Notes: generated by a model from the sequence alone, not told the origin. A stretch of DNA of 64,000 nt from Hygrophila difformis (GCA_030278955.1 JAOANR010000001.1:7552874-7616873); one strand, 5' to 3'; shown: positions 23,702 to 36,600, numbered from the stretch's first letter. Translations and numbers: made by a program.

Positions 23702-24096
23702 TGTTATAGAAATAACTATAATTATTTATGTATGTGTATAATAAAATGGTATATGGCTTATTAGCTTGTGTTTATAGTGGAAGTATTGTAATGGAAATTA
23801 GGATTAAATGGTGAAAGAAATGAAGTTTTAAAGGTGGGATAATAAAATGGATAAAGTGTAACAATTATGGCATGAGATGAAACAAGTATTAAGCTTGCAT
23901 AAAATTTTTCTCACTTTTCTCAATACATTACATAGGCTATTTATAAACTTTTTTATCCTCTCACTATTTACTAACCTCATAATCAAGGCATATGCATTTC
24001 AAGACTTTCACATGTCTAACCTTATGATCAAGGCATGAACATGGATATTCACATGTTGAACACTAGACATTCACAATCTTGTTTACATGCATAACA
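23702..24096 (-). repeat. Copia 5' LTR (right copy)
   Basis: One mismatch to the left copy. Minus-strand TATA box at 23936-23945. Confidence 0.95.
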
Positions 24097-24101
24097 CCTT
24101 A
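24097..24101. repeat. Right target-site duplication of copia element
   Basis: CCTTA, as at 18537-18541. Confidence 0.9.
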
Positions 24102-24200
24102 TCTGTTGTTCAATTTTAATCAATTTTTTGTCTTATCTTAATCAAAAAAAAAAAAAAAAACATAGGTGTAGTTCTAATATATCAACTATTTATAACTTTT

Positions 24201-24355
24201 GGGAATGGACTTGACCCAGTAGGCATGTCTCTGCCTTCCAACCATAGGTTGATGGTTCAATTTTCACGCGGCCCAATATCCCTCGCCTTTATTCCCTTCG
24301 TAATTTGCGTGGTTTGGACTCCCACACACATTTGCCGACACATAAATATCAATGG
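24201..24355 (+). mobile_element. tRNA-derived SINE, copy 1 (diverged)
   Basis: Shares with 25931-26100 the order: GACTTGACCCAGTAGGCATG head, CCATAGGTTG, CCC...TTTATTCCCTTCGTAATT, GTGGTTTGGACTCCCACAC, TTTGCCGACACATAA tail, then T and A runs. Confidence 0.7.
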
Positions 24356-24649
24356 TTTTTTTTAAAAAAAAAACCTATTTTATAACTTTTAATTGTAAAT
24401 AATTTGAATTACGTAAAAAAGGTCCGTTGCAATTTAGAAAAACTTAATTACTACATAGACTATCTAATTATTTCCAGGATGAATTTATTTTGTGATTTGA
24501 TGTGGACGTTTCTAGTTTCTTGCTCCAACTTAAAAAATAACAAATGAATGCACGGAAAAATGAATATGATAAGATTACATTAACACAAAAGAGCAAAAAT
24601 GTTAAACATGAAAAACACTATCACAAGAGAGCCAAAGAAAATCAAATGC

Positions 24650-24650
<1 letters not shown>

Positions 24651-24698
<48 letters not shown>
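24651..24698. repeat. ATT microsatellite
   Basis: About sixteen ATT units without interruption. Confidence 0.95.
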
Positions 24699-24699
<1 letters not shown>

Positions 24700-25930
24700 A
24701 AATAAGTCGCATTTATTAGTTATCCTTTATAAGTTTCTATTACATGAAATCAAACAACAATACAGATCTCTTTTAAATAAATAAAAAAAAAACAATAGAT
24801 TACACTCGCACTGTCCGTTTATGTCTATATACGTAGTATATTTTTTAAAATTAATTTCGCACCAATTAAGAAAATATTCACCTAGATATGTCAATTTACT
24901 TACCCCATATTCAATTCGTAATTCAAAAAGATAATAATACATGGTTATTAAAAAAAAATGAATACTATTTAATGTTACACAAGTCTAGAAACTATACTTT
25001 TAATTTTAAACGCACGTAGCAGGCTAGTTAATTCACATCATAAAGATTTTGTCCGTATGAAATTCTTTTTGGGCGATAATACGTATCGAACTTTAAAATA
25101 TGCAAAATATTTCATTCATCTCCGTAACCCCAAAGCCAATTATATTGATCAACTCTTTTTTTTGGATAAATAATATTGATCACCTCGTAGGATTCTCAAT
25201 CCTCGGAATTTATTTGTACTATATCTTATTTATTAAATTTTTATTTCAAATTATTTCAAATTTTTATTTTCACAACCTCAAAGATTATTTCAACCATTTT
25301 CCATTGGAGAAATTATTTTCCATTGCCTATTTTATTAGCTGCCGAAAACAACGTACGAACCTACAATTGATCATAGAGGCATTGACACATTTAAACACTT
25401 TTCATGTTTTCCATAAAGTGGGGTATCGTCTTTTCTCATGAAGTATGTAATCTTTTTTCTTACATGTGTTAGGTTTCAGCTATAAAAACGTTGCATGCAA
25501 ACAATAAAAGATTATTACTATTACTTACTACTACTTTATACTATTGTATTCTCACTTTGGTCTAAGATATATATTTTCATTCTTTTTAATTGCTTTTGAA
25601 ATAAAGTAAAACATGGTTTCTCAAATAATTCAATTGCAAAATTTTAATTGTTATTGAGTTGAGTTGATTTTTTTTTTTTTAGGAAAACGATTTATTGTAA
25701 TATCAATGTCAAAACCAGCTACAACACCATTAGCCGCGCCAATAATTTCACAGAGTGCAATGTGAATGTGATTGGCCTTCACAAATTTTCTGAGTGAATG
25801 TGATTGTGTATTTTCTTTTTTTTCAATTAAAATCAGCACATTCAAGTATTTTTAATATTTGCAATGCCCCCCCCCCCCCCCCTTTTTTTTAATAAATACT
25901 CCGTACTACATTTATAAGAAGAAAAAAAAT

Positions 25931-26100
25931 GGGGTTGGGGACTTACCCTAGTGGTCAAGTCCCCCGTCTCCCAACTATAGGTTGGGGGTTCGATTCGATC
26001 CCCACCCGGCCCTCTATCCCTCCCATTTATCCCGCTTTGTAATTTGTGTGGTTTGGGCTCCCCCACCTTTGCCGACACATGAGTGTCACTGTTTACAAAG
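25931..26100 (+). mobile_element. tRNA-derived SINE, copy 2 (best preserved)
   Basis: Head GGGGTTGGGGACTTACCCTA with a box A-like TAGTGGTCAAG and box B-like GGTTCGATTCG, body ending TTTGCCGACACATGAGTGTC. This is the reference copy for the family in this window. No LTR, no TIR, no coding capacity. Confidence 0.8.
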
Positions 26101-26452
26101 AAAAAAATTATTTCTCTATCAAATTCAGTAGCTAACAAAATGGAGTTGAATAGCTAAATTATTTTTTCTCCTCTAATAATAAAAAGAAAAAAAAATGAAA
26201 AATGAAAAATGAGAATCATGTTGAAATAAAATGAGTAGCCTTCAGGAATGAGGACCACCGGTACTTTCTAATATTCGAAGTACTTCCGGGAAACATATAC
26301 CACTACAAATTATGTGGAAAAAAAAAAACTTGAACAGTGACGACATTATTCTGTTATAATGATTTTATATATATTTTCATCCTAGAAATCTCACACAAAC
26401 ACAAGTAATAGAGTAGTGAGTAATAAATACTGGTGGATGTGCCAGATAAATA

Positions 26453-26710
26453 TTACCTCTCTTACTTAATATTTGTCACGGACCAACATTTCACGTAATC
26501 CAATATAATTTTTAATCCGTAATAACTCAAATTACATATAACTAAAAATTATGAAAATTTGATATTCTAAATCTATGCGATTAGACAAATCCAACAAGAT
26601 CCCACTTGACTATATTTTATTTTATATAAATGTATTAAAAAGTCGAATCAAAGTTACTCAATGAACAGTAACAAAACACCCAATGTGTCAATAATTTAGG
26701 AACGGAAGTA
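26453..26710 (+). mobile_element. Stowaway-like MITE, copy 1
   Basis: About 260 bp bounded by TA, with the family core GATTAGACAAATCCAACAAG then CCCACTTGACTATATTTTA and a right end GGAACGGAAGTA. The family as a whole has ends near TACTCCCTCCGT...ACGGAGGGAGTA. Confidence 0.8.
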
Positions 26711-26854
26711 TACTTGTATAAGAAATTGATGGTAGTATTTGTTTGGATGCTGACCTAACCTAACATCATCGACTGCACTGCCAAAAATATGAACGTTGTA
26801 AAAGCGTATCTCAAACCCACAAATCTTCATTATTAAGCAAGCCACAAAATTGAC

Positions 26855-26878
26855 TAATAATAATAATCATCATCATCA

Positions 26879-26922
<44 letters not shown>
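26855..26922. repeat. Compound AAT/CAT/ATT microsatellite
   Basis: Several AAT, then CAT, then about fourteen ATT units. Confidence 0.9.
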
Positions 26923-26924
<2 letters not shown>

Positions 26925-27340
26925 ATCCAGTCCCAATCCGAAGGTGAACCGGTCAATTCCATAACCCCCATACCTAAATTGGCCTTAAATTATTAATCAA
27001 AAGATGCTACAATCAAACCCAGTTGAGCAAAGCGGTTTGATGTTCTAATGATCTCATACTATTTGACATGACCTTACAAATACTATAATAATGTGGGACT
27101 GCAACGACTACAAAATTTAAGTGGGCTGTGAAATTGTTTGTTAAGGATTTTATTTTGTCTACTCCTTGGAAAGATATAAAATTATTGGGCCAATCAATGA
27201 CTTGGGCATGAAATGAAGCCCCATTCATTCATGTTAATTTTTAAAATATAAATTTAAATTGCTTCCATAACCATGATTCTTCGAAACTAACGCAGTAACG
27301 TGATTTTGCATTGCCCAAAAGGCCCCCGTTACATAAATAA

Positions 27341-27604
27341 TACTACATCCCTTCTTATTTAAGTGCTCAATTTGCATAGTAGCAACTATTAATTGAGTAA
27401 TTTTGATCAAATTTTTTAACATAGTTCTATAAGATAAAACATAGTCAAGTAAGATCTTGTTATATTCATCTAATCATATAGTTTTGGAATATCAAATTTT
27501 TATAATTTTTATTTATATACAATTTGAGTTATAAACATTTAAAAATATATATTGGACTAAGTGAAATGCAGAAGTGGAGCACTTATATAAAAACAGAGAA
27601 AGTA
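27341..27604 (-). mobile_element. Stowaway-like MITE, copy 2
   Basis: Reverse orientation: family core reads GTCAAGTAAGATCTTGTTAT. Followed within 10 bases by copy 3. Confidence 0.75.
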
Positions 27605-27613
27605 TAAATTTTA

Positions 27614-27878
27614 TACTTCCTCCCTTCTCAAGAAAGTGCAGCATCCCTCCATTGCACGCAGTTCAATGCACATTTTTAACGATCAATAACTCAAATTGTG
27701 TATAAGTAAAAATTATAAAAAAATGGATATTCTAAAACTACAAGAAAAAATAAATCCAACAAGATCTCACTTGACTATATTTTTCCTTGTATAACTATGA
27801 TAAAAATTGGAATCAAAGTCGAACAATGAATAGTAGAAAATAGTGTAATGTTGCACTTTCTTAAAAAATGAGGAAGTA
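27614..27878 (+). mobile_element. Stowaway-like MITE, copy 3
   Basis: TACTTCCTCCCTTCTC ... GAGGAAGTA, with core AACAAGATCTCACTTGACTA. Confidence 0.8.
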
Positions 27879-27884
27879 CTTCCT

Positions 27885-28152
27885 TACTCCCTCTGTTGTT
27901 TTTTTTTTATCCTCTACACTTCTTCATGCAATCCAAATACACATTTTAAATTATTAATAACTCAAATTATATATGATTAGAAATTATAAAAATTTGATAT
28001 TCTAAAACTCCGCGATTAAACGAATCCAACAACATCTCACTTGACTATGTTTTATTTTATATAACTATACGAAAAATTGAATTGAATTAATCAATAAACA
28101 GTACTTCTACAAACTATATAAAGGATGAACTTATAAAAAAATAGAGGAAGTA
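27885..28152 (+). mobile_element. Stowaway-like MITE, copy 4
   Basis: TACTCCCTCTGTTG ... AGAGGAAGTA, same core. Third member of a head-to-tail cluster with copies 2 and 3. Confidence 0.8.
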
Positions 28153-28409
28153 TTTAACCTCCCAAGTGTGGAGTTGTGGTTAACGTTTAAAAAAACGCTG
28201 TTACAAGTCAATCATCACCCCATAAAACCGTGGCCCATGTGCATTGTAGTAGGGAGAACTTAAAGCCCGTTTATTTTTAATTTTTTTTTTTTGTTTACTT
28301 TTTTAGTTTTATTTTTGTATTTCTAGTTTGACTTTTATTTAAACAGGTATAACACCTCCCAAAAAAAAAAAAGGTTGAGTAGAAACATGATTCTAAAAAT
28401 AAAAGAGTA

Positions 28410-28673
28410 TACTTTCTTCGTAATTTAATGATGTTAACATTTTATATTTTCACGCAATCCAATATAAATGTTTAACGACTAATATCTTAAATTGTATAAA
28501 AGTAAAAATTATAAAATTTTAATATTTTAAAACTATGTGATTAAACGAATCTAACAACATCTCACTTGACAATATTTTATCTTATATAACTGTGTTAAAG
28601 GATCGAATCAAAGTTACTCAATGAGTAATGTTTACTATACAAATGTTAACAATAATAAATTACGGAGGGAGTA
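28410..28673 (+). mobile_element. Stowaway-like MITE, copy 5
   Basis: TACTTTCTTCGTAA ... TTACGGAGGGAGTA, core AACAACATCTCACTTGACAA. Confidence 0.8.
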
Positions 28674-28862
28674 TTAACGTACGACAATGCTCTTATAAAA
28701 ATATATATTTTATATCCCCTTTTTATCTAGTTATTAATTTTATACTATTAAGTACGACAATGCTCTTATAAATTTTTATTTAGTTAATTTTGTAGGAGTA
28801 ATTTGCTAAAGCATTTTTATACATGAGGCCACATAAACTTACCAATACATTCTCATTCAGTA

Positions 28863-29420
28863 AGGGTATGTTTGGTATGGTGTATTGGGATGTATTAGGG
28901 TGTATAGTATTAACATTATGTACTAAAATAATACTATCCTATATTTGGTGAGTTTTAAGACATGTATAAATATTATTTCAATGAGGGGTTTGATGTACTA
29001 TTTAATATCTTGTGTGAGGGTGAGTTTATGGTGTATTATTTTTTATTTATGCTTATTTTTTTCCTTATGCATCTCATAACTATTAAATATTATGATATTA
29101 TAATAATATTATTTTATATATATTATTTATTAATATATTAATTGTTTTAATTTAACTATTTAAATAATATTTTTAATAAATTATTTATTATTATATTAAT
29201 TATTTTTATTTAATTATTTTTAAAATAATTTTATTTTAAGTATATTATTTATTAATAAATTAGAAAAAAACTCTTTTTATTTAGTTGTTTAAAATATAAT
29301 ACATGATGATGTAATACAACATCAACACCAAACACTGTGTATAACATTAATTTAATACAATACACCCGCATTAAATAATACAATACACCATAATACAGTA
29401 CAGTGTTCTAAACGTGCCCT
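28863..29420. mobile_element. MITE with AGGG(T/C)A(T/C)GTTT termini
   Basis: Left end AGGGTATGTTTGGTATGG and right end, reverse complemented, AGGGCACGTTTAGAACACTG. The subterminal text (GGTGTATT) is shared in inverted order. The AT-rich interior has no coding sequence. A hAT-type MITE is likely; a clean 8-bp duplication was not found. Confidence 0.6.
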
Positions 29421-29667
29421 AAATGTTTAAGTAACCTCAATAAAATTAAGAATGCAATCAACATCAGTTAAATTGAATAATGCCTATAAAACTTTAGCAC
29501 ATAAGTTTTTTTTTTTTTTTTTTTAAAAAAAAAAATAAAGTTTAATAATAATTTTTTTATTTAATATTAAAAAAATAAAAATGAAGAGGACATAAGAATT
29601 GATTGAGGCAACCATTTTTTGCTTAGTGATCGTAAGCGCAGTCACATTGGATGATTGGAGTCATATA

Positions 29668-29947
29668 ATGCCTCCATTTTTATTTTCTTGCTCCATTTTA
29701 TATTTTGTTACTATTCACACTCAAACTTGACTTAACATTTTATTATAATTATACAAGTTAAAATATAGTCAAGTGAGATCTTGTTAAATTCGTCTTTTTC
29801 TTATAGTTTTAAATATGGAAGTTTTAAAATTTTTACTTGTACCGAATATTAGTTATTAATAATTTAAAATATGCAGTAGAGTGTGTGCTGGGATCCGTAG
29901 CAAAATTATAATAAAAAAAATAAAATAAAACAAAACAAAACGGAAGT
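29668..29947 (-). mobile_element. Stowaway-like MITE, copy 6
   Basis: Reverse copy with GTCAAGTGAGATCTTGTTAA and right end AACGGAAGTA. Its left terminus is worn. Confidence 0.65.
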
Positions 29948-31913
29948 ATTAACTTAGATGTCAAATCGCGACAATAACGGCAAATAGCCAACTCCCAATC
30001 GGAATCTCTGGTCAGCATCAAACCAATTTGTTTTCAATTATATTTAAAAGATAAAAGTATTTACATAGAATAATTATGTGTTTGACTTGGGATTATTGGC
30101 TTTAATTTAGAGATAAAATGGTGTATAAACCTAAGATTCGGCGGCATTAAACATGACTTTTGTGTCCTCTTCCCTCCTCCACTCTTTCTGACGTGACCAC
30201 TTCCCATTATTTCATTTTTTTTTGGATTTCTTTTTAGTATATTTGGGCAGTTATCTGGACCATCATAGTATTTTGCTTTTGCTTCTCAGCAAATTTGTTT
30301 CTTTTTAAAAGTATTGATTGTTCTGTTCAATCGGCAGTCTAACCTAATTTTGACTCCATAACATATGCAAAATGATGTGACTTCATAATATTGCCCTCAC
30401 TCCATGCACAAATTTTGAATCAAAACTAAACTAACAAATAATATGATAATATATACACCCCTCGGAATATTTAAATTTCATTTTATTCTTTAATCCGAAG
30501 TTAATAATACTATTTAATTAAATAAAATACTATACGTGCAGTTGGTGATAGGTAGAGTTGTTCCCAACCATATAACGTAGTAAAGGGGACAAATCAAAGT
30601 TGCATGGAAAATACATCCACTCTGCTTTCAAGGGTAAATCTTATTGGCAAGAAGAAAAAGACATGGCCACAGAGAGGATTTGGTTGCTTGGATATAATTG
30701 GCAATTGTAATTATTGTTGTTTAATTTAATCCCATGTAGGAATATATCGAATTCAATTATTCAAAGTGGCACCAAGACGATGAATAATTCACTTAAAATG
30801 AGGTGAGAATTGAGAATGAAGCACAAATACTATTATTTTAACCTCACATGAAATGGAATACCTATTACAATTGATTGGATATAATAATTAATAAACAAAC
30901 AAAAAACATGAAGTTATTAATCAGTGGGCTGAAATTGAACACTACATCTCATCATTAAGCTAGGTTTTTCGACGTACGTGGGACTAAGGTATTTTTTTAG
31001 ATTTATTTTCTTTTTTTGGGTAATACAATTTAAGAAGGCGAGAAAAGAATTTTTAGATTTATTTTCTGAGCCTTATAAAATAAAAAGGACCCAAATTAAT
31101 CGAGATGTTAAATACCATTGCAATGATCTTTATATATTTGGGGAAACAAAAGGAAAAAAAAAAAAAAAAAAAAGCCTCCTCGCATTAAACCTCTCCTGCC
31201 AAACTTCAGCCACAATAATTGATTTTATTTTTATGTCTGCTGAATGAATATATATATATTGATTTAATTTTGGTATCGACGTTTTTTTTTTTTGGAATGA
31301 ATGGATCAGCTTATAATAATAAATATATTAATGATTATTTTTTTTATTACATTATGCCAAAGACATTTTTCTTAAAAGGTGTTAAAGCTTGCTACACAAA
31401 TTATACGTAGTATATAGAAAGGAAATTAAAATTTTTAGGAATTTAAAAGAAAACAACAATAACAATTTTTTATCTATATATAAAAAACAATATCACTATG
31501 CCATGTGAATCTATTAATTAATTAATGATTTTTTACTTTCTTGAAAATTAAAACCAAAATGCTCTCTTGAATATTTTTTAGGTTACACTGAGTCGCTGAA
31601 GAGAAATACTTCACACAAGTTTATATGATTTCATACAGTACATACTAATTAATAGCATAAATGATTCCAATTTGAAATCTTTTAAGTATCAAAATGACAA
31701 GCTAACTATTTAAATAAACTAATATAACTTCCACCTATGTTTAAATTCTAAACGATGAATGAAAGTATTACCCAAGGAATCCCTTTTGAGGGTAGAAAAT
31801 GAAATAATAAATTAATTAAGAAGTTAAAATTTTATTTGTTGTAAATTGGTTGAAACTTAAATACAACAGGCGATCAACGATGGAAACAAATTTATTGAAA
31901 AAACAATAAGTAC

Positions 31914-32378
31914 CTACGATCGGCGTCGGTTAGGATCATCGGAGCCAAATTCGCCACCGCCACCGTCGGCATCGCGGTGCGGCTGCTGTCTCTCCGCCAG
32001 GACTATCGATTTATAGATCTCGACGAGCATTTTCTCATCATACTCCTTAATCGTCGGCGCAGCGAATCTCGAGCCTCCGTCAAGGCCGTAACCGCCGCCC
32101 ATCGCCAGCGAGTTCGAAAACTTAAGCATCATATTGATGTACCTGTCGCGCAACCTGGACAGGAATTTTTTCGGTGAGAAGCGGAGCTTGAGCTTGAGCT
32201 TCAACCGCCGATTCGGCTTAAACCGCCAGAATCGGCGTTTGGTATTGGAAGCGTCGCCTTCGGGTTTGGAACCTAGGTGCACCTCCGGTATCTTGGTGCG
32301 GCGGCGGCGTTGGTAGCGGTGTTGGCGCCAGTATCCTTGGATTCCTTTGTAAGTGGATGCGGTAAAGCCTTCTTCCAT
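31914..32378 (-). CDS. Small basic plant protein of unknown function, single exon
   Basis: 154 residues from the ATG at 32378, without introns. The start MEEGFTASTYKGIQGYW is followed by an Arg/Lys-rich region (residues about 20-80: RRRRTK, RRFWRFKPNRRLKLKLKL, SPKKFLSRLRDRY), a small-residue linker and a conserved-looking EYDEKMLVEIYKSIVLAE near residue 110. The tail is Gly/Asp-rich. No signal peptide or membrane segment. I recall uncharacterised plant proteins of this layout but cannot name a function. The base composition (GC-rich coding in AT-rich surroundings) and the pyrimidine-rich stretch before the ATG support a real gene. A TATAATAA on the minus strand near 32430-32440 could serve as TATA box. 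Confidence 0.8.
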   Translation of the reverse strand: MEEGFTASTYKGIQGYWRQHRYQRRRRTKIPEVHLGSKPEGDASNTKRRFWRFKPNRRLKLKLKLRFSPKKFLSRLRDRYINMMLKFSNSLAMGGGYGLDGGSRFAAPTIKEYDEKMLVEIYKSIVLAERQQPHRDADGGGGEFGSDDPNRRRS

Positions 32379-32700
32379 TTTTTCCTTTTTTTTTTTTCTG
32401 GTAATTTTGATTTTCCCAAGTGAGAATTTATTGCATTATTATACAACAGTGAAGGGAAACGGGAATTTCATGTTTGGGATATGAATTGGGGAAATGAGGG
32501 GGAGTTTGGGAAATTATTTCTGTTTTAAGTATTTATTTAATTGTATTTTTTAGGTAAGTGACGTAATTGAAAGATAAAAGTATGACAACTAAATTCCCTA
32601 ATATTTTACTCTATATTTTATTATGTTATATTAATAAAATATGAGGACTTCTTCATTTTCTAACCTTCTAAAGCCGTACTGAAAAAAAAAAAAAAAAAAA

Positions 32701-32806
32701 GAAAATGAGCACTTGCCTAAGCGGCTGTCTTCCAATCTTAGGTTGGGGGTTTGATTTTCAATTCGATCCTTTATAATTTGTGTGACTTAGGCTCCCAACA
32801 TCCCTC
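32701..32806 (+). mobile_element. tRNA-derived SINE, copy 3 (partial)
   Basis: GCACTTGCCTAAGCGGCTG head, TTAGGTTGGGGGTTTGATT, TTTATAATTTGTGTGACTTA and AGGCTCCCAACATCCC. The middle is shortened relative to 25931-26100. Confidence 0.65.
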
Positions 32807-32999
32807 AAATAAAAACATTTATTTGAACAAATTTATTATATTAATTTAAGAAAAATAAATTTATATTTAGTAAAATTTATTTTAACTTTTTCTTTAAAAA
32901 AATTCAAATTTTTAAAAATTTATAATTAAAAAAGAATAGAGGCATAGACGTAAATCAAAAATTTATTTTTCCATATACAAAAATATTATTACTTTTTTT

Positions 33000-33184
33000 T
33001 TGGAGGAGCCATTAAAGGCCTGAGAAATGGGTGGTGGAAGCTCATACCACACAAATTAAAAAGATAACAGAGGGGAGGGATACGGGGGCGGCCGGGTGGG
33101 GATTCAAACCTCCAACTTATAGGTAAGTCCACGAACCCAAAAGGGATCGGGAGACTTGACCACTATGGTAAATCCCCAACCCAA
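33000..33184 (-). mobile_element. tRNA-derived SINE, copy 4
   Basis: Reverse copy: GGGGAGGGATACGGG, GGGTGGGGATTCAAACCTCC (box B complement), GACTTGACCACTATGGTAAA and final CCCCAACCC. It retains the 3' text seen in the copy at 59760. Confidence 0.75.
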
Positions 33185-33314
33185 AAATATTAGTATTACT
33201 TATTTTTTTCGAAGAGCATATTATTACTTATTTGAATATACTCAAAATTAATGTTAAAAAATTATTTATTTCTTAAAATAATAGTCAAAAGCGTGGGAAA
33301 AAAATCAATTCAAA

Positions 33315-33699
33315 TGGGGATTCGGAGGTGTGTTGTTATAGTGATTCCACCACAGTGATTAAACTTCTTTTTCAACGGGACGAATTTCACCCCTATGCCC
33401 CAGTGATTCAGAGAATCCAGCAGCTCCGCAGCTCCATGGAGGTGTGTTTGCTATGTCATGTGTTGAGGGAAGGGAACAAAGTGGCCGATAGTTTGGCTAA
33501 GCATGATGCTTCTTCGGAACAGTTCTACACTACGTGGGTTTTTCCCCCAGATTTTGTTTGTGATGATATGCTAGCAGATGTGGCTGGTACATGGTTCCCC
33601 ATAGAGTAACCTGGTGGATGGTATCCGTTTCTTCTTTTTAGTTTTCGTTTTTTGTTTTTCTCTTTATTCCCTGGCTCCGGCTTCGCCAAAAAAAAAAAG
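33315..33699 (+). mobile_element. 5'-truncated L1-like LINE tail (RNase H)
   Basis: The frame from 33328 reads an RNase H C-terminal part (CCYSDSTTVIKLL, LREGNKVADSLAKHDA) and stops after about 93 codons at 33609. A pyrimidine-rich 3' UTR and a poly-A run at 33689-33699 follow. No ATG and no upstream ORF: a typical dead-on-arrival LINE insert. Confidence 0.8.
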
Positions 33700-36600
33700 A
33701 GCTAAATAGGAATATAATAATATACTCCACTAAGTTCTTGACAATTTAAAAGGAAAAAAAATACTACTATTAAATAGCATAAATAAAGGGTTTTTTTTTT
33801 ATTTGGATAAAAAGGGACGCTAAAAAGCGTCGACTAAAGAAGGAAGGTTTTTTTTATTAGAGTTTTGAAATGTATTAAAACATATATTACTAATATAATT
33901 CTGTAGAGTATAGAATACATGAAATATGTATTTTCAAGAAAAAACTTTTAAAATGTGTTTAATTTATAATAAAACTAGGGAAATATCAAATCCCTAACTC
34001 CTAACTTTATAGTCGTAGTTTTCCACCTAGTTCCTATTTATCCCCTCTATCATTTATTCTTTTTAGCAAAAGTTTTATACCTCAAAAAAAATAAAAACCT
34101 TTAGTAAAAGGAGAAGACAATTGAGTTTCAGTCCAGAATGGACCATTTCTGTATATCCAGAACATGATATATTTGAGCCACTAATATGCTGCACCTTGCT
34201 AGTCTTGAGTTCATACCATTTCGGTGTCATTATTATATATGGAAATGTGGAACCCTTTTATGGTGCTATTTCTGGTACAATAGGCCTTAACACTTTAGCT
34301 GTCTTGCTTTCGTCGGTTTTTAAGGACGATTTAGCTGCATCTTATTTCCTTATTCGTCTGTTTAACATTAAATCAATGGAATAAATTATTTGTGATTAGA
34401 AATTTCCAAAATTGGTGAAGGTGCAATTATGGGGATATATTCTACCTATTGTCATTCCATAACAACATCGAACAAGATTGATGAGAATACAAAACCAGAC
34501 AACAACGTGAAGCAAGAAAGAGTGCAGCGAGTCCGACATGCCTTAACGCCTTGCCGGATGAAATATACGACACTAGTGATTGTGCAGTAGGCTGTGATCA
34601 GCCGACGATCGATCGAGATGCTGAACAAGTGGGGGAATGCTTCCAGATGATTGATGCATCTGATGACGACAATGAAGTGGGTAATGATTTTAGAAACCTG
34701 ACCCAAAATAGTGTTAAAGGGGAGGATGTCGATGGGAAGGCCAAAGGTGATACCTGCACTGATCGATTGGCAGAAGGGAGTGAAGTAAATGGGTTGACAT
34801 CCGAAGGCGTTGAATATCGTGTAACACCAATCTACCAGGTTTTGTAAAACCTTTTACATTTTTTCTAAGGCGATGCTACACCCAAATATTAGCACCGCGT
34901 TCAATGAAATTTGAATGTGAATTGGTCGGCATACAGATAAGGTCGATCGCAATTGTATCATTCTACATTTGTTATTTTATTTTTGCAATACGTCACCAAA
35001 AAAATTTGAGATTGGACATGTTAGAAATAGCATTGAATTAAAAAAATTCATGTATCATTGTTTGTAGCGTGAGGTTCAGTTTAAGTGTGTCACTCAATGT
35101 TGGTTGGGACAATTAGGAAGGCCAAAAAGAATAAAAAAAAAATAAACACTACTGTAATAGATATGGGTAACCATGCATATTGCCACTTTTTTAGGGGGGA
35201 AAGAGTCAGAAAAACGAACGGGGAAAAGAATGTGGTTTAATAAAAAAAAAAAATGGGGGGTAGCAATGCCATGGCTGGAGCCACCATGTTCTCAAAGACA
35301 AACCATAACAAGATACAGGAGTAGTCAGCATCGCATGAATTCAGTTCTAGCATCTGGATAAATTAAACAAGCAGCATTAAAAAATAGTAAACGTAGCAGG
35401 TAATGTGGATACACATAGCATGATTACAAGTTGGGTACAACACATTGATAGTAGTGCTATGAAATTTGAAACACATATTAATTAACCAGACCAAGTCTAT
35501 CGTGTGCAACTCTGAATTCAGGGGGAAAAGAGACAATATATCCTTTTGCGGAACGAATGTCGGTATAGCACATCACATCACAACATAGAGCACGTAACAT
35601 GACAGTACATAGCATATAGCACACATACTTCGTAACTAATTATGTTTGTTCCATCAGAACAATGTATTTCTGGACATCTAGAATATACTACAAAACTCTT
35701 CGTAATATGTTGTCCGTAATTTTGGATTGATTTTTGTTAGCATGCGTTAATGGAAAGTAAATAAATGAGGGAAGTAATTACATGCAATCAATCCTTTAAA
35801 TTGTGGAATGCTATAATAAACCAGAATTGTGAATTGTAAAAATGTAGTTACAGAAGTGAGTTGCATCAGACAAAAAAAAAATATTGTAGCACATGTCAAG
35901 TAAAAGGTATTAACATGCATTTTCTTTTACTTGTAGACATAAAATATTATATCACATGATACATAAAGTCAGCACAAACAACACATACCATCATCACATT
36001 CAGCGGGCTGCGCATGCTGACCCGATAAGGTGTGTGTGCTGGGTGTTAATGAAGTGTGTGCTGGATATTTTATGGTATTTGTGTTGTATAAAAACACTTA
36101 GCACATACAAGATACTCATTTAGCATTTAAAAAACACTACGTCAGCACTTCAATACCTGCTAATCCAGCTCCCAAACCAAATTCTTCATACACATATTAG
36201 AAGCATACATCACGGGTTCGCCATGCCAGTAGCATGTGATGTGTACAGACGAAACATGATATCATTTACACTACTTATATTGGGTAGACGAAACACGAAA
36301 TATTTTTTACACTACTTATATTGGGCAGAAACTTAATGGGCAGACGAAACTTAATTGAATAGCATATTCTGGAAGTATTATATTGGGTATACATATATAA
36401 AGTGAATGAATATATATGATTCTCAGCAAGTAAATGAAAAGTTATTATTTTAACATAACCATACGAATCCCAGAATTTGGTTTCCGAAAAATTCATAATA
36501 TTTGCTATGAAAGGACAATTACCCATTAATTTACCCATTAACTACTTAAATCACTCCATAATGTAAAAGAAATAAAAAAACAATAAATACCAAAACACGG

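Larger units (their letters stand above)
18542..24096 (-). mobile_element. Full-length, very young Ty1/copia retrotransposon without gag
   Basis: 5,555 bp, two 395-bp LTRs, 5-bp duplication CCTTA. Minus-strand order: 5' LTR (23702-24096), PBS-like site, about 1 kb leader without recognisable gag, then protease-integrase-RT-RNase H (22679-19076), purine tract, 3' LTR (18542-18936). Integrase before RT marks it as copia. The LTRs differ at one position (18640 G, 23800 A). It inserted about 0.2 kb from the end of the gypsy element. Confidence 0.95.
24102..31913. other. 7.8-kb gene-free, repeat-rich intergenic stretch
   Basis: No credible protein-coding frame; the ORFs present are AT-rich and unlike known proteins. 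It holds two SINEs, six Stowaway MITEs, one other MITE, two ATT microsatellites and several homopolymer runs, listed separately. Confidence 0.7.

Noticed and set aside
25100..25441. 113-codon + strand ORF
   Set aside because: Phe/Ile/Leu-rich AT-driven reading with no relatives I recognise and no gene context.
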